Made by a program: the position numbers and the translations under genes. The notes beneath the pieces are model-generated. The model made no database searches. It had not been told where the DNA came from and worked only from the letters and a program-made list of their open reading frames with translations. This document shows, piece by piece, positions 37,113 through 46,181 of a stretch of DNA of 64,000 nt. The stretch comes from Bin80 sp965220365. Lineage in GTDB: Bacteria; Bacteroidota; Rhodothermia; Rhodothermales; Bin80. The number at the start of each line of letters is the position of its first letter. Position 1 is the stretch's first letter. The stretch is from contig OZ244823.1 of the NCBI GenBank assembly GCA_965220365.1, forward strand, positions 2,542,001 through 2,606,000, written 5' to 3'.

Positions 37113-37793
37113 TTAGGAGGACTCCCTCATGACAAGAGAATCAATCAACTCAATTGAGGCTTCTTCCATCTCTACAACGATTCTATCAATTTTAGATACC
37201 GCGTAATTATAGAAGAACTGTAGAATGATTGCAACAATCAAACCGAATACGGTAGTCAAAAGTGCAATCTTGATGCCCCGGGCCACTAAACTTGGAGAAA
37301 TATCGCCTGCCGCTTCAATCGCATCAAACGCAGCAACCATCCCAATAACCGTACCAAGGAACCCAAACATCGGGGCCAATGCAATAAAGAGTGACAACCA
37401 TACAAGACCACGCTCCAGGAAGCTCATCTCAATTGAGCCGTAGGCAACAACAGCTTTTTCCACAGATTCAATCCCCTCATCTGAGCGCATCAAGCCGGCT
37501 TGAAAAACTGCAGCGACCGGTCCGCGTGTTGCTGCACATACCTCCTCAGCAGCGGATACCCCACCCTCCTGGAGAGCCTCCTTGACGCTGACGATAAATT
37601 TGCGCGTATTCACATCAGCAAGAATCAACTGAATCACACGTTCAAATGCTATAGCAAGACCGATGATCAGAATAATCAGAACAGGCCACATGAACTCGCC
37701 TCCCTGATTGAAATAATTTACCAGTACATTTATCATGCCCTCTTCTGCAGCAGCTGCATCTTGAACTGACATGATATTCCCGAAAAGCTTCAT
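37113..37793 (-). CDS. MotA/TolQ/ExbB proton channel family protein
   Basis: ExbB-type scaffold of the proton motor. Three helices are visible: MWPVLIILIIGLAIAFERVI, GLVWLSLFIALAPMFGFLGTVIGMVAAF and ALLTTVFGLIVAIILQFFYN. The signature APMFGFLGTVIGM with the later KIALLTTVFGL is typical of the family, including the conserved Thr in TM3. It is first gene of the motor operon. 37794-37959 upstream holds no gene. Confidence 0.93.
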   Translation of the reverse strand: MKLFGNIMSVQDAAAAEEGMINVLVNYFNQGGEFMWPVLIILIIGLAIAFERVIQLILADVNTRKFIVSVKEALQEGGVSAAEEVCAATRGPVAAVFQAGLMRSDEGIESVEKAVVAYGSIEMSFLERGLVWLSLFIALAPMFGFLGTVIGMVAAFDAIEAAGDISPSLVARGIKIALLTTVFGLIVAIILQFFYNYAVSKIDRIVVEMEEASIELIDSLVMRESS

Positions 37794-37959
37794 GGACTAG
37801 TCCTCCAGAAAATTGATTAGAATTTTAAGTGTTGAATGTCAAGCGACCCCCAATATACTACCTATTCAACAATCCTGCCAAACAGTTACTTCAATCAGGT
37901 AGGTCAAGGATTCGGCTAAAGTTAACGTTTTAAATGGAAAATGCAATGGAATATGCACA

Positions 37960-39600
37960 TTATTGCTGAGCTATATTTTTTGCTTCGGACCAAAGCTTCA
38001 GAGCCTCCTGCAAGGTACGGTCTTCTGGGTGCATGATTGGATAGAATGCTTCAAGATCAAAAAGACGTACTGCCAGTCTAGCCTTTATCCGTGCCTCAAG
38101 ATAAGGCCTATCTGCTTCTATCTCAGCGTGTTCAAACGCATCTACCCCTGTACCGATCTGTATTCCTCTGACGCGTGCATAATCTAGGAAGCCCTGATAT
38201 TCGGTCTCTGGAATTTTAAATGACTCAAGAAAATCATCCCGCTGATCTCCCCAGCGGGCAGCCAATGCCTCTCCTTCACGGTCATACCACATTCGGGCGT
38301 ACGTATTCGCAACGTCGCGACTCAGGATTTCACGCAAAAACAGTGATGCGGTATCAACATCCACGATAAAATCTGGCAAGATTCCTCCGCCTCCCATCAC
38401 TGCCCGTCCACCAACCGTTTCGTAGACCAATGAATCCGGGACACTATCCATGATTTCCTGAGCACTCAGCAATGCGGTGTTCTCATGCATTTCACGCTTC
38501 AAGTTCAGGTATTCTTCACGGTCACCACTGACATAGGGAGTTTGAATTAATCTCCCAGACGGCGTATAGTAACGAGCGATGGTCACGCGCATTGCACTTC
38601 CATCCGGCAGAGCATGCTGCTGCTGCACAAGCCCTTTCCCGAAGGTCCTCCGACCAACAACAAGTCCACGATCATGATCCTGCAGAGCTCCAGCCACAAT
38701 CTCGCTAGCCGACGCAGAAGCCTCGTTCACCAATACAATGATCGGCTCGTCTTCAAGTAGTCCCGCTGACGTGCCAAAAAATGAATGATTGGCATCCCGA
38801 ACGCGCCCCTTCTGAGATACAATGAGTGCATCGTCGGGAAGAAATTCGTCCGAGAGCTGAACGGCCATTTCCATATAACCGCCCGAATTTCCACGCAGGT
38901 CCAACATCAGGCGTTGCATGCCTTGGGACTTAAGACGATCAACGGCATCCCGAAATTCCCTGTGCGTTGTTCCTGAGAAGCGATTGATCTTAATAAATCC
39001 GGTGACCTCATCAATCATGTACGCCACGTCAACAGCATACAACGGAATACGATCACGTATAATCGTAAAGCCAATTGGGTCCGATTGACCTGGTCGAACC
39101 ACCACTATATCTACTGAGGTACCACGTGGCCCCTTTAGTGTACGCTGAACATCCGCAGTTTCAAAGCCAATGGTGCTTTGCCCATCTACCTCTATGATTC
39201 GGTCTCCAGAATGGAGACCTACTTCTTCACTTGGTCCCTCGGGGATTACGCTAAGCACAATTAATGTATCCTGCCCTTGCTCTCCCTCAACAAACTCAAA
39301 CGAGATCCCAATCCCCTCAAAACCACCGCTAAAATCTTCCTCCACACGACGCATCGTCTCTGCGTCAATGTATACTGAATGAGGATCTAGCTCGTCTAGC
39401 ATTCCCTCCAAAGCATGCTCAGCGAGAGCTCCCGAATCTACATCCTCCACGTAACGTTCATTGATGACAAGGAATGCATGTTCAAGTTTTTTTAATGCGG
39501 CCCTCGTATCATCCGACAACGCGGACTCAAGTTGCATGCCCAACAGTACACCAGCAGCTAACACTAAGACACCAAATACTATTTTTGTGTGCACCTTCAT
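37960..39600 (-). CDS. S41 family C-terminal processing peptidase
   Basis: This is a periplasmic serine protease of the CtpA/Tsp type. The N-terminal signal anchor IVFGVLVLAAGVLLGM is followed by a PDZ domain (about residues 90-175, GGFEGIGISFEF, SGDRIIEVDGQ) and the S41 catalytic domain. Nucleophile Ser297 lies in NEASASASEIVAGAL with the general base Lys322 in RRTFGKGLVQ. The C-terminal 170 residues are a helical extension usual in Bacteroidota members. It probably trims outer-membrane or lipoprotein substrates. Confidence 0.93.
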   Translation of the reverse strand: MKVHTKIVFGVLVLAAGVLLGMQLESALSDDTRAALKKLEHAFLVINERYVEDVDSGALAEHALEGMLDELDPHSVYIDAETMRRVEEDFSGGFEGIGISFEFVEGEQGQDTLIVLSVIPEGPSEEVGLHSGDRIIEVDGQSTIGFETADVQRTLKGPRGTSVDIVVVRPGQSDPIGFTIIRDRIPLYAVDVAYMIDEVTGFIKINRFSGTTHREFRDAVDRLKSQGMQRLMLDLRGNSGGYMEMAVQLSDEFLPDDALIVSQKGRVRDANHSFFGTSAGLLEDEPIIVLVNEASASASEIVAGALQDHDRGLVVGRRTFGKGLVQQQHALPDGSAMRVTIARYYTPSGRLIQTPYVSGDREEYLNLKREMHENTALLSAQEIMDSVPDSLVYETVGGRAVMGGGGILPDFIVDVDTASLFLREILSRDVANTYARMWYDREGEALAARWGDQRDDFLESFKIPETEYQGFLDYARVRGIQIGTGVDAFEHAEIEADRPYLEARIKARLAVRLFDLEAFYPIMHPEDRTLQEALKLWSEAKNIAQQ

Positions 39601-39696
39601 AGAATTCCCTCTTGTCTCCGTGGATAGTTAAAGCAACAGACCATGCAACAATTGCACCGGATAATGGATCCAATCCCTAAAAGATAAGCTGTTCGG

Positions 39697-41496
39697 ATGA
39701 GGATAGTCGGTTGGGTGTTCCTAGGAGTCGTCATTTTCTCTGCTGCCATCGGTGGAATATGGCGCACAGCATATGACTGGAAATCTCGTCTCCCCAATCA
39801 ATTGAACGTAGTCGGACTTGAATCTCCCGCAGAGATTCATTGGGGAGAATTCAATACCGCTGAAATTCAGGCGAATTCGTTGCCTGATGCGCTACTGGGG
39901 CTTGGCTATGTGCAGGGGAAACTCAATGGTTGGACGGTTGCCCTGTGGAGGCAGGCAGCCCTGGGAAAATTGAGTGACTGGTATGGATCCGAGGCAGTTG
40001 AGGCGGATCGAATCATTCGACTGCTGGACCTACCAGAAAATGCACAGCGTGCCAGCGAACGCCTGAGTTTGGATGAAGCAAGTCTGATTGCAGCATTTGG
40101 GAAAGGGATCCAACTTGGGTGGCAAGATGCGGATCATGTGCATGAATTTTTCTTGCAGGACATTACCCCCGAACCCTGGGAGCCATGGCATGCTCTAGCT
40201 ATTGAGCGATTCATTGCCTGGATGAGTGCTGTTCCTGACTCTGTATGTAACCTTGGAGAACCTGTCTGCACCGGCATTGCAAAACTTGACTCTATGATCC
40301 TTCTACATGGCTTGGAATCAAGTAGCTCCTGGGTCCTTCCCACATCACAGGGCCCCTTGCTTTATCAGCGCCATGTACTCGGAAGAGCGGTTTCGCCGGC
40401 TTTCCAAGAGGTTGTATTGAATGTGGCTAATAGCCTTGAGATGCATGGAGCCTCACTCATTGGAACCCCCTTTTTTCCAGCAGGAAAGATAGGGAATCGG
40501 GCATGGTCTATTCTCCTGTATTCCCCCAAAACAACCCGACCTGTTCGTTTCGGACCGAATCATCCACTGCGTTTCCGCTTTCCTGACCGGGAAGAAATCG
40601 TGTACTATCAAAGATCTGACAGTACCTTCAGCATTCATGGGACACAAGAGGAATTGTTTTGGCCTGGCCTTGGAACCGAGAACGATGTAAATGCCTGGTT
40701 CGCTTTACTTCGCAACCAACCCGCCACGTTTCAACTCTGGCGTGGAGACGGAATTTGGGTGTCATCGGACAGTTCCTGGACGGTCCTTGGTGAGCCAGAA
40801 TTCGTATTCCCAATCTATCCTTCTGGCCTCGTTATCAGCAATGATTCCTCCACTGAATACAGTGCACACTATCTCCGTAACGTGGACTTGGATGTAACGG
40901 ACCCATCAGACTGGATCACCGATACCTGGAGTCCATGGGTCGCTAGCACCTTACCCCGCGAACTGGATTCCTTGCGCATCCCTGCCAATGCTCCGGCACT
41001 GGTTCAGTCAGCACTTGTCTATCTTGAGAATTGGAATCACGCGTTTGAAGGAAAAAGTATTGGTGCAACCATCTACAACGAATGGATTACATCTGAAGGG
41101 AGAACCCGGGAAATGGCGTTCCATAATGCGGTTGACCAATTGTCTCAAAAATTCGGAACTGATCAAAGTCAATGGCTCTGGGAGCGGGTACACGCGGATA
41201 GACGCCTGTTCACGCTCCATGGCCATCTGGATAGCAGGATGCATACACCACTGATATTTTCCCTTGTTGGTCATAAGTCAACGATGCTCTGGGGAGGGGC
41301 CAAGGCTGCTACTGCACCCGTTACATGGGAAGGTTGGACATGGAGTGAACCAAGCAGCCCCTATTTCATTCGCAGACAGCACTTGAATTTACAGCAGCCA
41401 TTTGGCCGGTACATTTCTGAGAAGAGCGACCCTTCTATATTTCCGCTATCCGACCCGTATATGAGTACAACAGTTCTTATGCCGGATGACTTCTAA
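39697..41496 (+). CDS. Penicillin-acylase-like protein, active site doubtful
   Basis: The protein has an N-terminal signal/membrane segment (WVFLGVVIFSAAIGGIW). It then shows the layout of penicillin amidases (Ntn hydrolases): an alpha-chain-like part with GLGYVQGKLNGWTVALWRQAALGKLS, and a possible processing site with a Ser run (GLESSSSWVLP), standing where family members have SNNWVVSG. The GASLIGTPFFPAGKIGNRAWSILLYS stretch fits the GVxxPGxPxxxxGxNxxxAWGxTN motif but lacks the final Thr-Asn, whose Asn forms part of the oxyanion hole. At 599 residues it is shorter than the usual 750 or more. It may be a divergent or inactive homologue. It overlaps the following kinase gene by 11 bp. Confidence 0.7.
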   Translation: MRIVGWVFLGVVIFSAAIGGIWRTAYDWKSRLPNQLNVVGLESPAEIHWGEFNTAEIQANSLPDALLGLGYVQGKLNGWTVALWRQAALGKLSDWYGSEAVEADRIIRLLDLPENAQRASERLSLDEASLIAAFGKGIQLGWQDADHVHEFFLQDITPEPWEPWHALAIERFIAWMSAVPDSVCNLGEPVCTGIAKLDSMILLHGLESSSSWVLPTSQGPLLYQRHVLGRAVSPAFQEVVLNVANSLEMHGASLIGTPFFPAGKIGNRAWSILLYSPKTTRPVRFGPNHPLRFRFPDREEIVYYQRSDSTFSIHGTQEELFWPGLGTENDVNAWFALLRNQPATFQLWRGDGIWVSSDSSWTVLGEPEFVFPIYPSGLVISNDSSTEYSAHYLRNVDLDVTDPSDWITDTWSPWVASTLPRELDSLRIPANAPALVQSALVYLENWNHAFEGKSIGATIYNEWITSEGRTREMAFHNAVDQLSQKFGTDQSQWLWERVHADRRLFTLHGHLDSRMHTPLIFSLVGHKSTMLWGGAKAATAPVTWEGWTWSEPSSPYFIRRQHLNLQQPFGRYISEKSDPSIFPLSDPYMSTTVLMPDDF

Positions 41497-42421
41497 TGAC
41501 TGGTATTTGGGGCTTGACGCTGGTGCCACAAAAACACGGCTCTATGCCCGCCCAAAGGTAGGAAATGCAGACTTGGAGTTGCTCGGAGGTCCAGCTAATG
41601 CACTCCGACAAGGCGTAGTACAGACAGCCTCTGTGCTGTCCTCTCTAATCAATAATGCCTTAAGCGAATTACCTGGAGGAACCTTGCGTGCTGTCCACGC
41701 CGGCATAGCTGGTGCCAGTGCCCCATCAATCCAAGAAGAACTTGTGCATCGTATTTGCCTCCTTGTTAACTCAGAGCCTCCCCTTAACCTTACCATATCC
41801 CATGATGGTGTGATTGCACTGGAAGGGGCTTTTGCCGGACAAAGCGGTCTCCTCCTCATCGCCGGAACGGGAAGCGGAGTTATGGCTCGAACGGGAGCCG
41901 ACATCTCGGATTTTGATCATGTAGGAGGCTGGGGACATTTAATCGGAGATGAAGGGAGTGGATATGCGATTGGCAAGCGTGCGCTGGCCGCAGTAGGGCA
42001 CGCATTCGATGGCGGTCCAGAAACAAGACTCACACATCTGGCCAAGCGTCATTTGAACATTCATGACCGCCATTCTCTTCTGAGCACGATAGGTCAATCT
42101 GACTGGAAGTTTCAAAATATGGCCCCACTTGCACTTAATGCGGCTGGGGATGGGGATGATATTGCGGCTTCTGTTGTGCAAAAAGAAACCAGACTGCTGG
42201 CCCGGCAAGCAAAATTGATGTTAAGGAAGTACCCAGATTTGGACCCCCGATATACGATTATTGGAGGCTTGAGCAATAACAAATTTTACGTGAATCGTCT
42301 CTGTGCAGCCATGAAGAATATTTGGCCGCTCGCAAAATTTGTTGTCCCTAAAGCTACTCCAGCAGAAGGAGCGGTTCAGATTGCCATGCGGCAATCTATT
42401 GGTTCTGGCGTTGTTCAATAA
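41486..42421 (+). CDS. BadF/BadG-type ATPase, N-acetylglucosamine kinase-like
   Basis: This ASKHA-fold kinase has 311 residues. The phosphate-1 motif is YLGLDAGATKTRLYA, the catalytic Asp lies in TISHDGVIALEGAFAG, and the phosphate-2 motif is LLIAGTGSGVMARTG followed by GGWGHLIGDEGSGYAIG. The last two are typical of bacterial GlcNAc kinases of the BadF group. The substrate is inferred; amino-sugar salvage or wall recycling is likely. Its 3' end is overlapped for 201 bp by the runaway C-terminus of the convergent acs gene (26 bp once that gene is corrected). Confidence 0.85.
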   Translation: MTSNDWYLGLDAGATKTRLYARPKVGNADLELLGGPANALRQGVVQTASVLSSLINNALSELPGGTLRAVHAGIAGASAPSIQEELVHRICLLVNSEPPLNLTISHDGVIALEGAFAGQSGLLLIAGTGSGVMARTGADISDFDHVGGWGHLIGDEGSGYAIGKRALAAVGHAFDGGPETRLTHLAKRHLNIHDRHSLLSTIGQSDWKFQNMAPLALNAAGDGDDIAASVVQKETRLLARQAKLMLRKYPDLDPRYTIIGGLSNNKFYVNRLCAAMKNIWPLAKFVVPKATPAEGAVQIAMRQSIGSGVVQ

Positions 42422-44368
42422 GGAGTCTACTACCGTCGGGTCCGCCAGTGTAGACGTGTCCCCCAGTTGGCCGTAATCATTCTCAGCGATCTTACGGAGG
42501 ATACGACGCATAATTTTCCCGCTTCTTGTCTTGGGTAACGACGGTGCGAACTGTATAAAATCCGGCTTCGCAATCGGACCAATCTGAGTTCGTACATGAG
42601 CGATTAATTCCTTCTGCAAAGAGTCCGAAGGGCTTTCACTCGTATTGAGTGTGACGTAGGCGTAAATCCCCTGCCCTTTGATTGCATGTGGAAACCCAAC
42701 CACTGCCGCCTCGGCCACACTCCCGTGAGCGACCAGTGCGCTTTCAATCTCTGCCGTCCCCATACGGTGCCCACTCACATTCAGCACATCGTCAATCCTA
42801 CCGGTGATCCAGTAATAACCATCCGCGTCCCGCCGACATCCATCTCCCGTGAAGTACTTCCCTTCGAATGTAGAAAAGTAGGTCTGTACAAATCGTTCAT
42901 GATCCCTGTACACCGTGCGAGCCTGACTTGGCCATGAGTCTTTGATTGCCAGGACACCCGCTGCCCCTCCACTCAGTACAATTCCAGCGTTGTCAAGAAC
43001 CTCCGGTTGGATCCCGAAGAAGGGGAATGTCGCAGAACCCGGCTTCGTAGGAATCGCTCCTGGTAGGGGAGTAATCAGGATTCCGCCTGTTTCTGTCTGC
43101 CACCAGGTGTCTACGACCGGGCATTGCCCATTTCCAACAACCTCGTAATACCAGCGCCACGCTTCGGGATTTATGGGTTCACCAACCGATCCCAAAACTC
43201 GTAAGGAGGACCGACTCGTCTGTTTCACAAACGAATCTCCCTTACTCATGAGTGCGCGTATGGCAGTGGGGGCGGTGTAAAACTGATTCACCTGATACTT
43301 ATCTATCACTTGCCAGAATCGGGAGGCATCTGGATAGGTCGGTATGCCCTCAAAGAATACCTGTGTCGCTCCATTGAGGAGTGGACCGTATACAATGTAT
43401 GAATGGCCAGTTATCCATCCTACATCCGCCGAACACCAGAAAACGTCTCCGGCATGATAATCAAACACAACCTCATGGGTCATCGACGTATACACCAGGT
43501 AGCCCCCCGTCGTGTGCAATAACCCTTTTGGTTTTCCGGTTGACCCTGACGTATACAGTATGAACAAGGGATCTTCTGCATTCATGGATTGGGCCGCGTA
43601 CTCCGTACTCGCGGAGGGGACATGTTCATGATACCAATGGTCCCGGCCCTCATCCCATTTAATCTCTCCCCCTGTCCGCTGAACTACGAGCACGGATTCC
43701 ACCTCGGGACAACGTTTTAATGCCTCATCCACGTTTTTCTTCAGAGGTACTTTTTTGCCGCCTCTTACTCCTTCGTCTGCCGTGATCACGAATGTTGAAT
43801 CACAATCCAGAATTCGATCAGCCAACGATTCTGGAGAAAACCCTGCAAAGACGACAGAGTGTACTGCTCCGACTCTGCTGCAGGCCAACATTGCAACTGC
43901 TGCCTCGGGAATCATAGGCATATAAATGGTGACACGATCTCCTCTCTTGACACCCAAAGAAGTAAGTACATTACTGAGTTGGCATACCTCTCTGTAAAGC
44001 TCACGATACGTCAGATGCCGTGAATCATCTTCAGGGTTATCTGGCTCCCAAATCAGCGCAACCTGCTCCCCACGATCGGAAAGATGACGATCCAGACAAT
44101 TGTAGGATGCATTTAACTCTCCGTCTTCAAACCATCGAATATGCACATCAGAAGATGCATAGGACACATCCCGTACACGGGTGAACGGCTTGAACCAGTC
44201 AATCCGCTCGCGTGCCTCCGTGCTCCAGAACCGTTCTGGATCTGCGATCGAATCTTCATATTTGGCCAAATATGCCTCCTTGGAGCCTAAATGTGCCTGT
44301 GCGCTGAAATCAGCGGAAGGATGATAGAGGCTAGATGCGCTTTTATTTTTGGATTTGGAAATAGACAT
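42221..44368 (-). CDS. acs: Acetyl-CoA synthetase with runaway C-terminal extension
   Basis: This AMP-forming enzyme activates acetate to acetyl-CoA. The motifs are ILYTSGSTGKPKGLLHTTGG (ATP loop), VDTWWQTETGG, YFTGDGCRRDADGYYWITGR and the lysine site SLPKTRSGKIMRRILRK. The first 655 residues are normal. After LADPTVVDS the frame continues about 60 residues in sequence antisense to the kinase gene. One additional C after GACTCC (plus strand GG at 42422-42423 becoming GGG) would give LIEQRQNQ and a stop at 42396-42398, a typical Acs end. I therefore think one base is missing here. The enzyme may still function with the tail. Confidence 0.93.
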   Translation of the reverse strand: MSISKSKNKSASSLYHPSADFSAQAHLGSKEAYLAKYEDSIADPERFWSTEARERIDWFKPFTRVRDVSYASSDVHIRWFEDGELNASYNCLDRHLSDRGEQVALIWEPDNPEDDSRHLTYRELYREVCQLSNVLTSLGVKRGDRVTIYMPMIPEAAVAMLACSRVGAVHSVVFAGFSPESLADRILDCDSTFVITADEGVRGGKKVPLKKNVDEALKRCPEVESVLVVQRTGGEIKWDEGRDHWYHEHVPSASTEYAAQSMNAEDPLFILYTSGSTGKPKGLLHTTGGYLVYTSMTHEVVFDYHAGDVFWCSADVGWITGHSYIVYGPLLNGATQVFFEGIPTYPDASRFWQVIDKYQVNQFYTAPTAIRALMSKGDSFVKQTSRSSLRVLGSVGEPINPEAWRWYYEVVGNGQCPVVDTWWQTETGGILITPLPGAIPTKPGSATFPFFGIQPEVLDNAGIVLSGGAAGVLAIKDSWPSQARTVYRDHERFVQTYFSTFEGKYFTGDGCRRDADGYYWITGRIDDVLNVSGHRMGTAEIESALVAHGSVAEAAVVGFPHAIKGQGIYAYVTLNTSESPSDSLQKELIAHVRTQIGPIAKPDFIQFAPSLPKTRSGKIMRRILRKIAENDYGQLGDTSTLADPTVVDSLLNNARTNRLPHGNLNRSFCWSSFRDNKFCERPNILHGCTETIHVKFVIAQASNNRISGVQIWVLP

Positions 44369-44397
44369 AAGCGTTTCTCTGTTTTTGACTAGATGTT

Positions 44398-44745
44398 CTA
44401 AAACAACCTAAGACGCATGTGACATAGTTGCACACGCAGAAAAAAATCAATCAAGGTGATGCAATAATCCATATAAATCACTCCCCGATGTAAAGTTATA
44501 TAGTGTCTGGCCATAAACCCGAAATCGGGGCTATAGCCACGCACTATATAGATACAATCAATCTTTCCTGCGTAGTAGGGCAAGAGCGCTTTCAATGCAT
44601 GAAGATTGTCACCGTGGATGATGAGGTTGCCATTCAGGCTAGGCTCACCTACCCCCCTGTCGGAATGAATTTCAAGCGGTCTGAAGGGCACAGCCAGATG
44701 ATGATTGTAGACAAATTCCTTGCCCTTGAAAACAATCTCACTCAT
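44398..44745 (-). pseudogene. N-terminal fragment of a type III restriction-modification methyltransferase (Mod)
   Basis: Residues 1-67 (MSEIVFKGKEFVYNHHLAVP to KIDCIYI, including NLIIHGDNLHALKALLP) match the N-terminus of type III Mod adenine methyltransferases, where DCIxID is followed by the catalytic DPPYNTG. Here the similarity ends directly after DCIYI, before the catalytic motif, at the palindrome 44497-44550. The rest of the frame is unrelated. No Res subunit is present in the window. This is a dead remnant of a restriction-modification locus. Confidence 0.8.
44497..44550. repeat. 54-bp imperfect palindrome at the break point of the Mod gene
   Basis: The arms TATATAGTG...CACTATATA are perfect for nine bases. 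Further inside TGGCC/GGC and the inner hairpin CCCGAAATCGGG continue the symmetry (17 of 22 arm positions pair). The palindrome begins at the exact codon where homology to Mod stops. It looks like a small mobile palindromic element (MITE- or REP-like) or two IS ends left back to back. Confidence 0.7.
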
Positions 44746-45112
44746 GATTCGATATTAGATCTCCGTGAATAATCATACAATAGTCTGCGCGATATACAAA
44801 CTTGCGAAAAGATGTTTTTCATGGATTTTGCGCTCGGCAACAATCTGAATCTCATGCTGATTCAAATTCATAGTGCCTACCTGAGATCTCGTCCTGAATA
44901 CGAATCAAACACAATTCTAATAATTTTTAGAATAATTTTCCGACGACTTGTGATGGGGTAGAAACGCCCAGAAAAGCTTTACTCTCGCTGACAGACATCT
45001 TCAATAAAACATTGGGAACGCACACTCCAATTCATCTTTGCACTTAAGGCAAGGGAACGGATCTTGAGATATCGGCGACTCGGCTCAAAATAAGGCGGTA
45101 GAGTTCTTTATT
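44746..45112. other. Intergenic stretch without a supported gene
   Basis: Between the Mod fragment and the island genes I see only short open frames: a 32-codon one on the minus strand starting at 44871 (MNLNQHEIQIVAERK) and a plus-strand scrap ending at 45050. Neither is recognised. An AT-rich inverted repeat (AATTCTAA/TTAGAAT, about 44918-44940) could be an operator or terminator. Confidence 0.5.
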
Positions 45113-45558
45113 CTACTCCGGTAACTCTGTCGAATATACATCCTCAGCTCTAACCAAGTCCTTGATCGCCAGTGAAATGAATTCATCAGAGGCAGTATAT
45201 CCAAAGATGCCACTATGTGATGGATCATGTTCCTCAGGCAGATGCTCAATTTTGAATGGAGAGGGACTGATGTCTGAAATTACTGTTTTCACCTCATATA
45301 CCTTTAACAAGGCAAACCTACCGTTGGGCTGGTTTGATCATTCTTCTTCCGAAATGCATCACGAATCCGATCTATCGCTTGTTCTGTGCTCAATCCCTTG
45401 AAATACTCAATCCAATACACCGACAGAGACTCTTCTTCATTCCTTAGGGCAAATGCAGTTGCCATTGGCCGTCCATTTCGATTGACGGTTATAGGACTGC
45501 AGTATCTTGAAACATGATGCTTATCTTCAATCAGGTCGTGTTTCATCCTCTGGGCCAT
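45113..45558 (-). pseudogene. Uncharacterised island protein, split by one-base loss near 45333
   Basis: Two overlapping frames (45304-45558 and 45113-45310) read as one protein of about 148 residues. The first has HHVSRYCSPITVNRNGRP and LSVYWIEYFKGLSTEQAID; the second, read back from its nominal start, has QPNGRFALLKVYEVK and then DPSHSGIFGYTASDEFISLA. One extra A in CAAACCAG (plus strand TTT at 45333-45335 becoming TTTT) joins them as KKNDQNQPNGRFALLK. From memory, proteins with HVSRYC, LSVNWLEYF, NGRFAVLNVG and DPSHAGIFGY in this order form a widespread unnamed family. Function unknown. It overlaps the upstream gene by 32 bp. Confidence 0.65.
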
Positions 45559-46033
45559 TAATGATAAATGGTATTACAGACTGCAGGGCAAACTCTTTTG
45601 AGCCTGAACCCTGCATGGTCTGACGTTTCTCATTGCTACCTAGAGGTGATGAAATTCCGGCAAACCGTACACTTCCATCAGGTAAGAATTTCATTAGAGC
45701 AGATGCTTTACTTGAAGACCATTCGACTTGCAAAAAGGCGTCTGGACTTATTCCTATCTCAGGATCAGGGAGTAAAACATCGTCACGTACAAAGAAAAGA
45801 GCCATTTCACGTAGTGATTGAAAATCCATGGCAGGATCTTCCGCGTCCCGATCCAAGGTTATTGCGTGTAGATATTTGAGGCGTTCCGCAATTCCCCTGT
45901 GCCCTACAAGATTGAGGATGCTAAATATCTCCTCGTAATTCATTGCATTACTAATCTGAGCAATGAGATCCGCTTGTTCTTCGGAACTATTTGTTGCAAT
46001 ATTCGGGTTTGTCGAGGAGATCTGCTGACTCAA
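45527..46033 (-). CDS. Uncharacterised island protein (168 aa)
   Basis: Conserved-looking core: NYEEIFSILNLVGHRGIAER, SLREMALFFVRDD, LPDPEIGISPDAFLQVEW and LMKFLPDGSVRFAGISSP. I associate this pattern with an unnamed family usually encoded next to the gene above; that is recollection and not a search result. The frame is intact. Its nominal start is TTG 46033, without a clear better choice (the next ATG, at 45940, begins MNYEEIF). Inverted half-sites ACTCAACCA (46028-46036) and TGGTTGAGT (46073-46081) bracket the start and could bind a regulator. Confidence 0.65.
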   Translation of the reverse strand: MSQQISSTNPNIATNSSEEQADLIAQISNAMNYEEIFSILNLVGHRGIAERLKYLHAITLDRDAEDPAMDFQSLREMALFFVRDDVLLPDPEIGISPDAFLQVEWSSSKASALMKFLPDGSVRFAGISSPLGSNEKRQTMQGSGSKEFALQSVIPFIINGPEDETRPD

Positions 46034-46181
46034 CCAATCTCTGACTAGATCTTATAGTAGGCCTATCCCGTCTGGTTGAGTTACATTCTTGTGAGTTCAC
46101 TGATCAACCAACCGAGAATAGCCCTATGCAAAGCAAAACTACACAAATTCTTCCACATCTGGATCATCCATCGCCGTCGGC

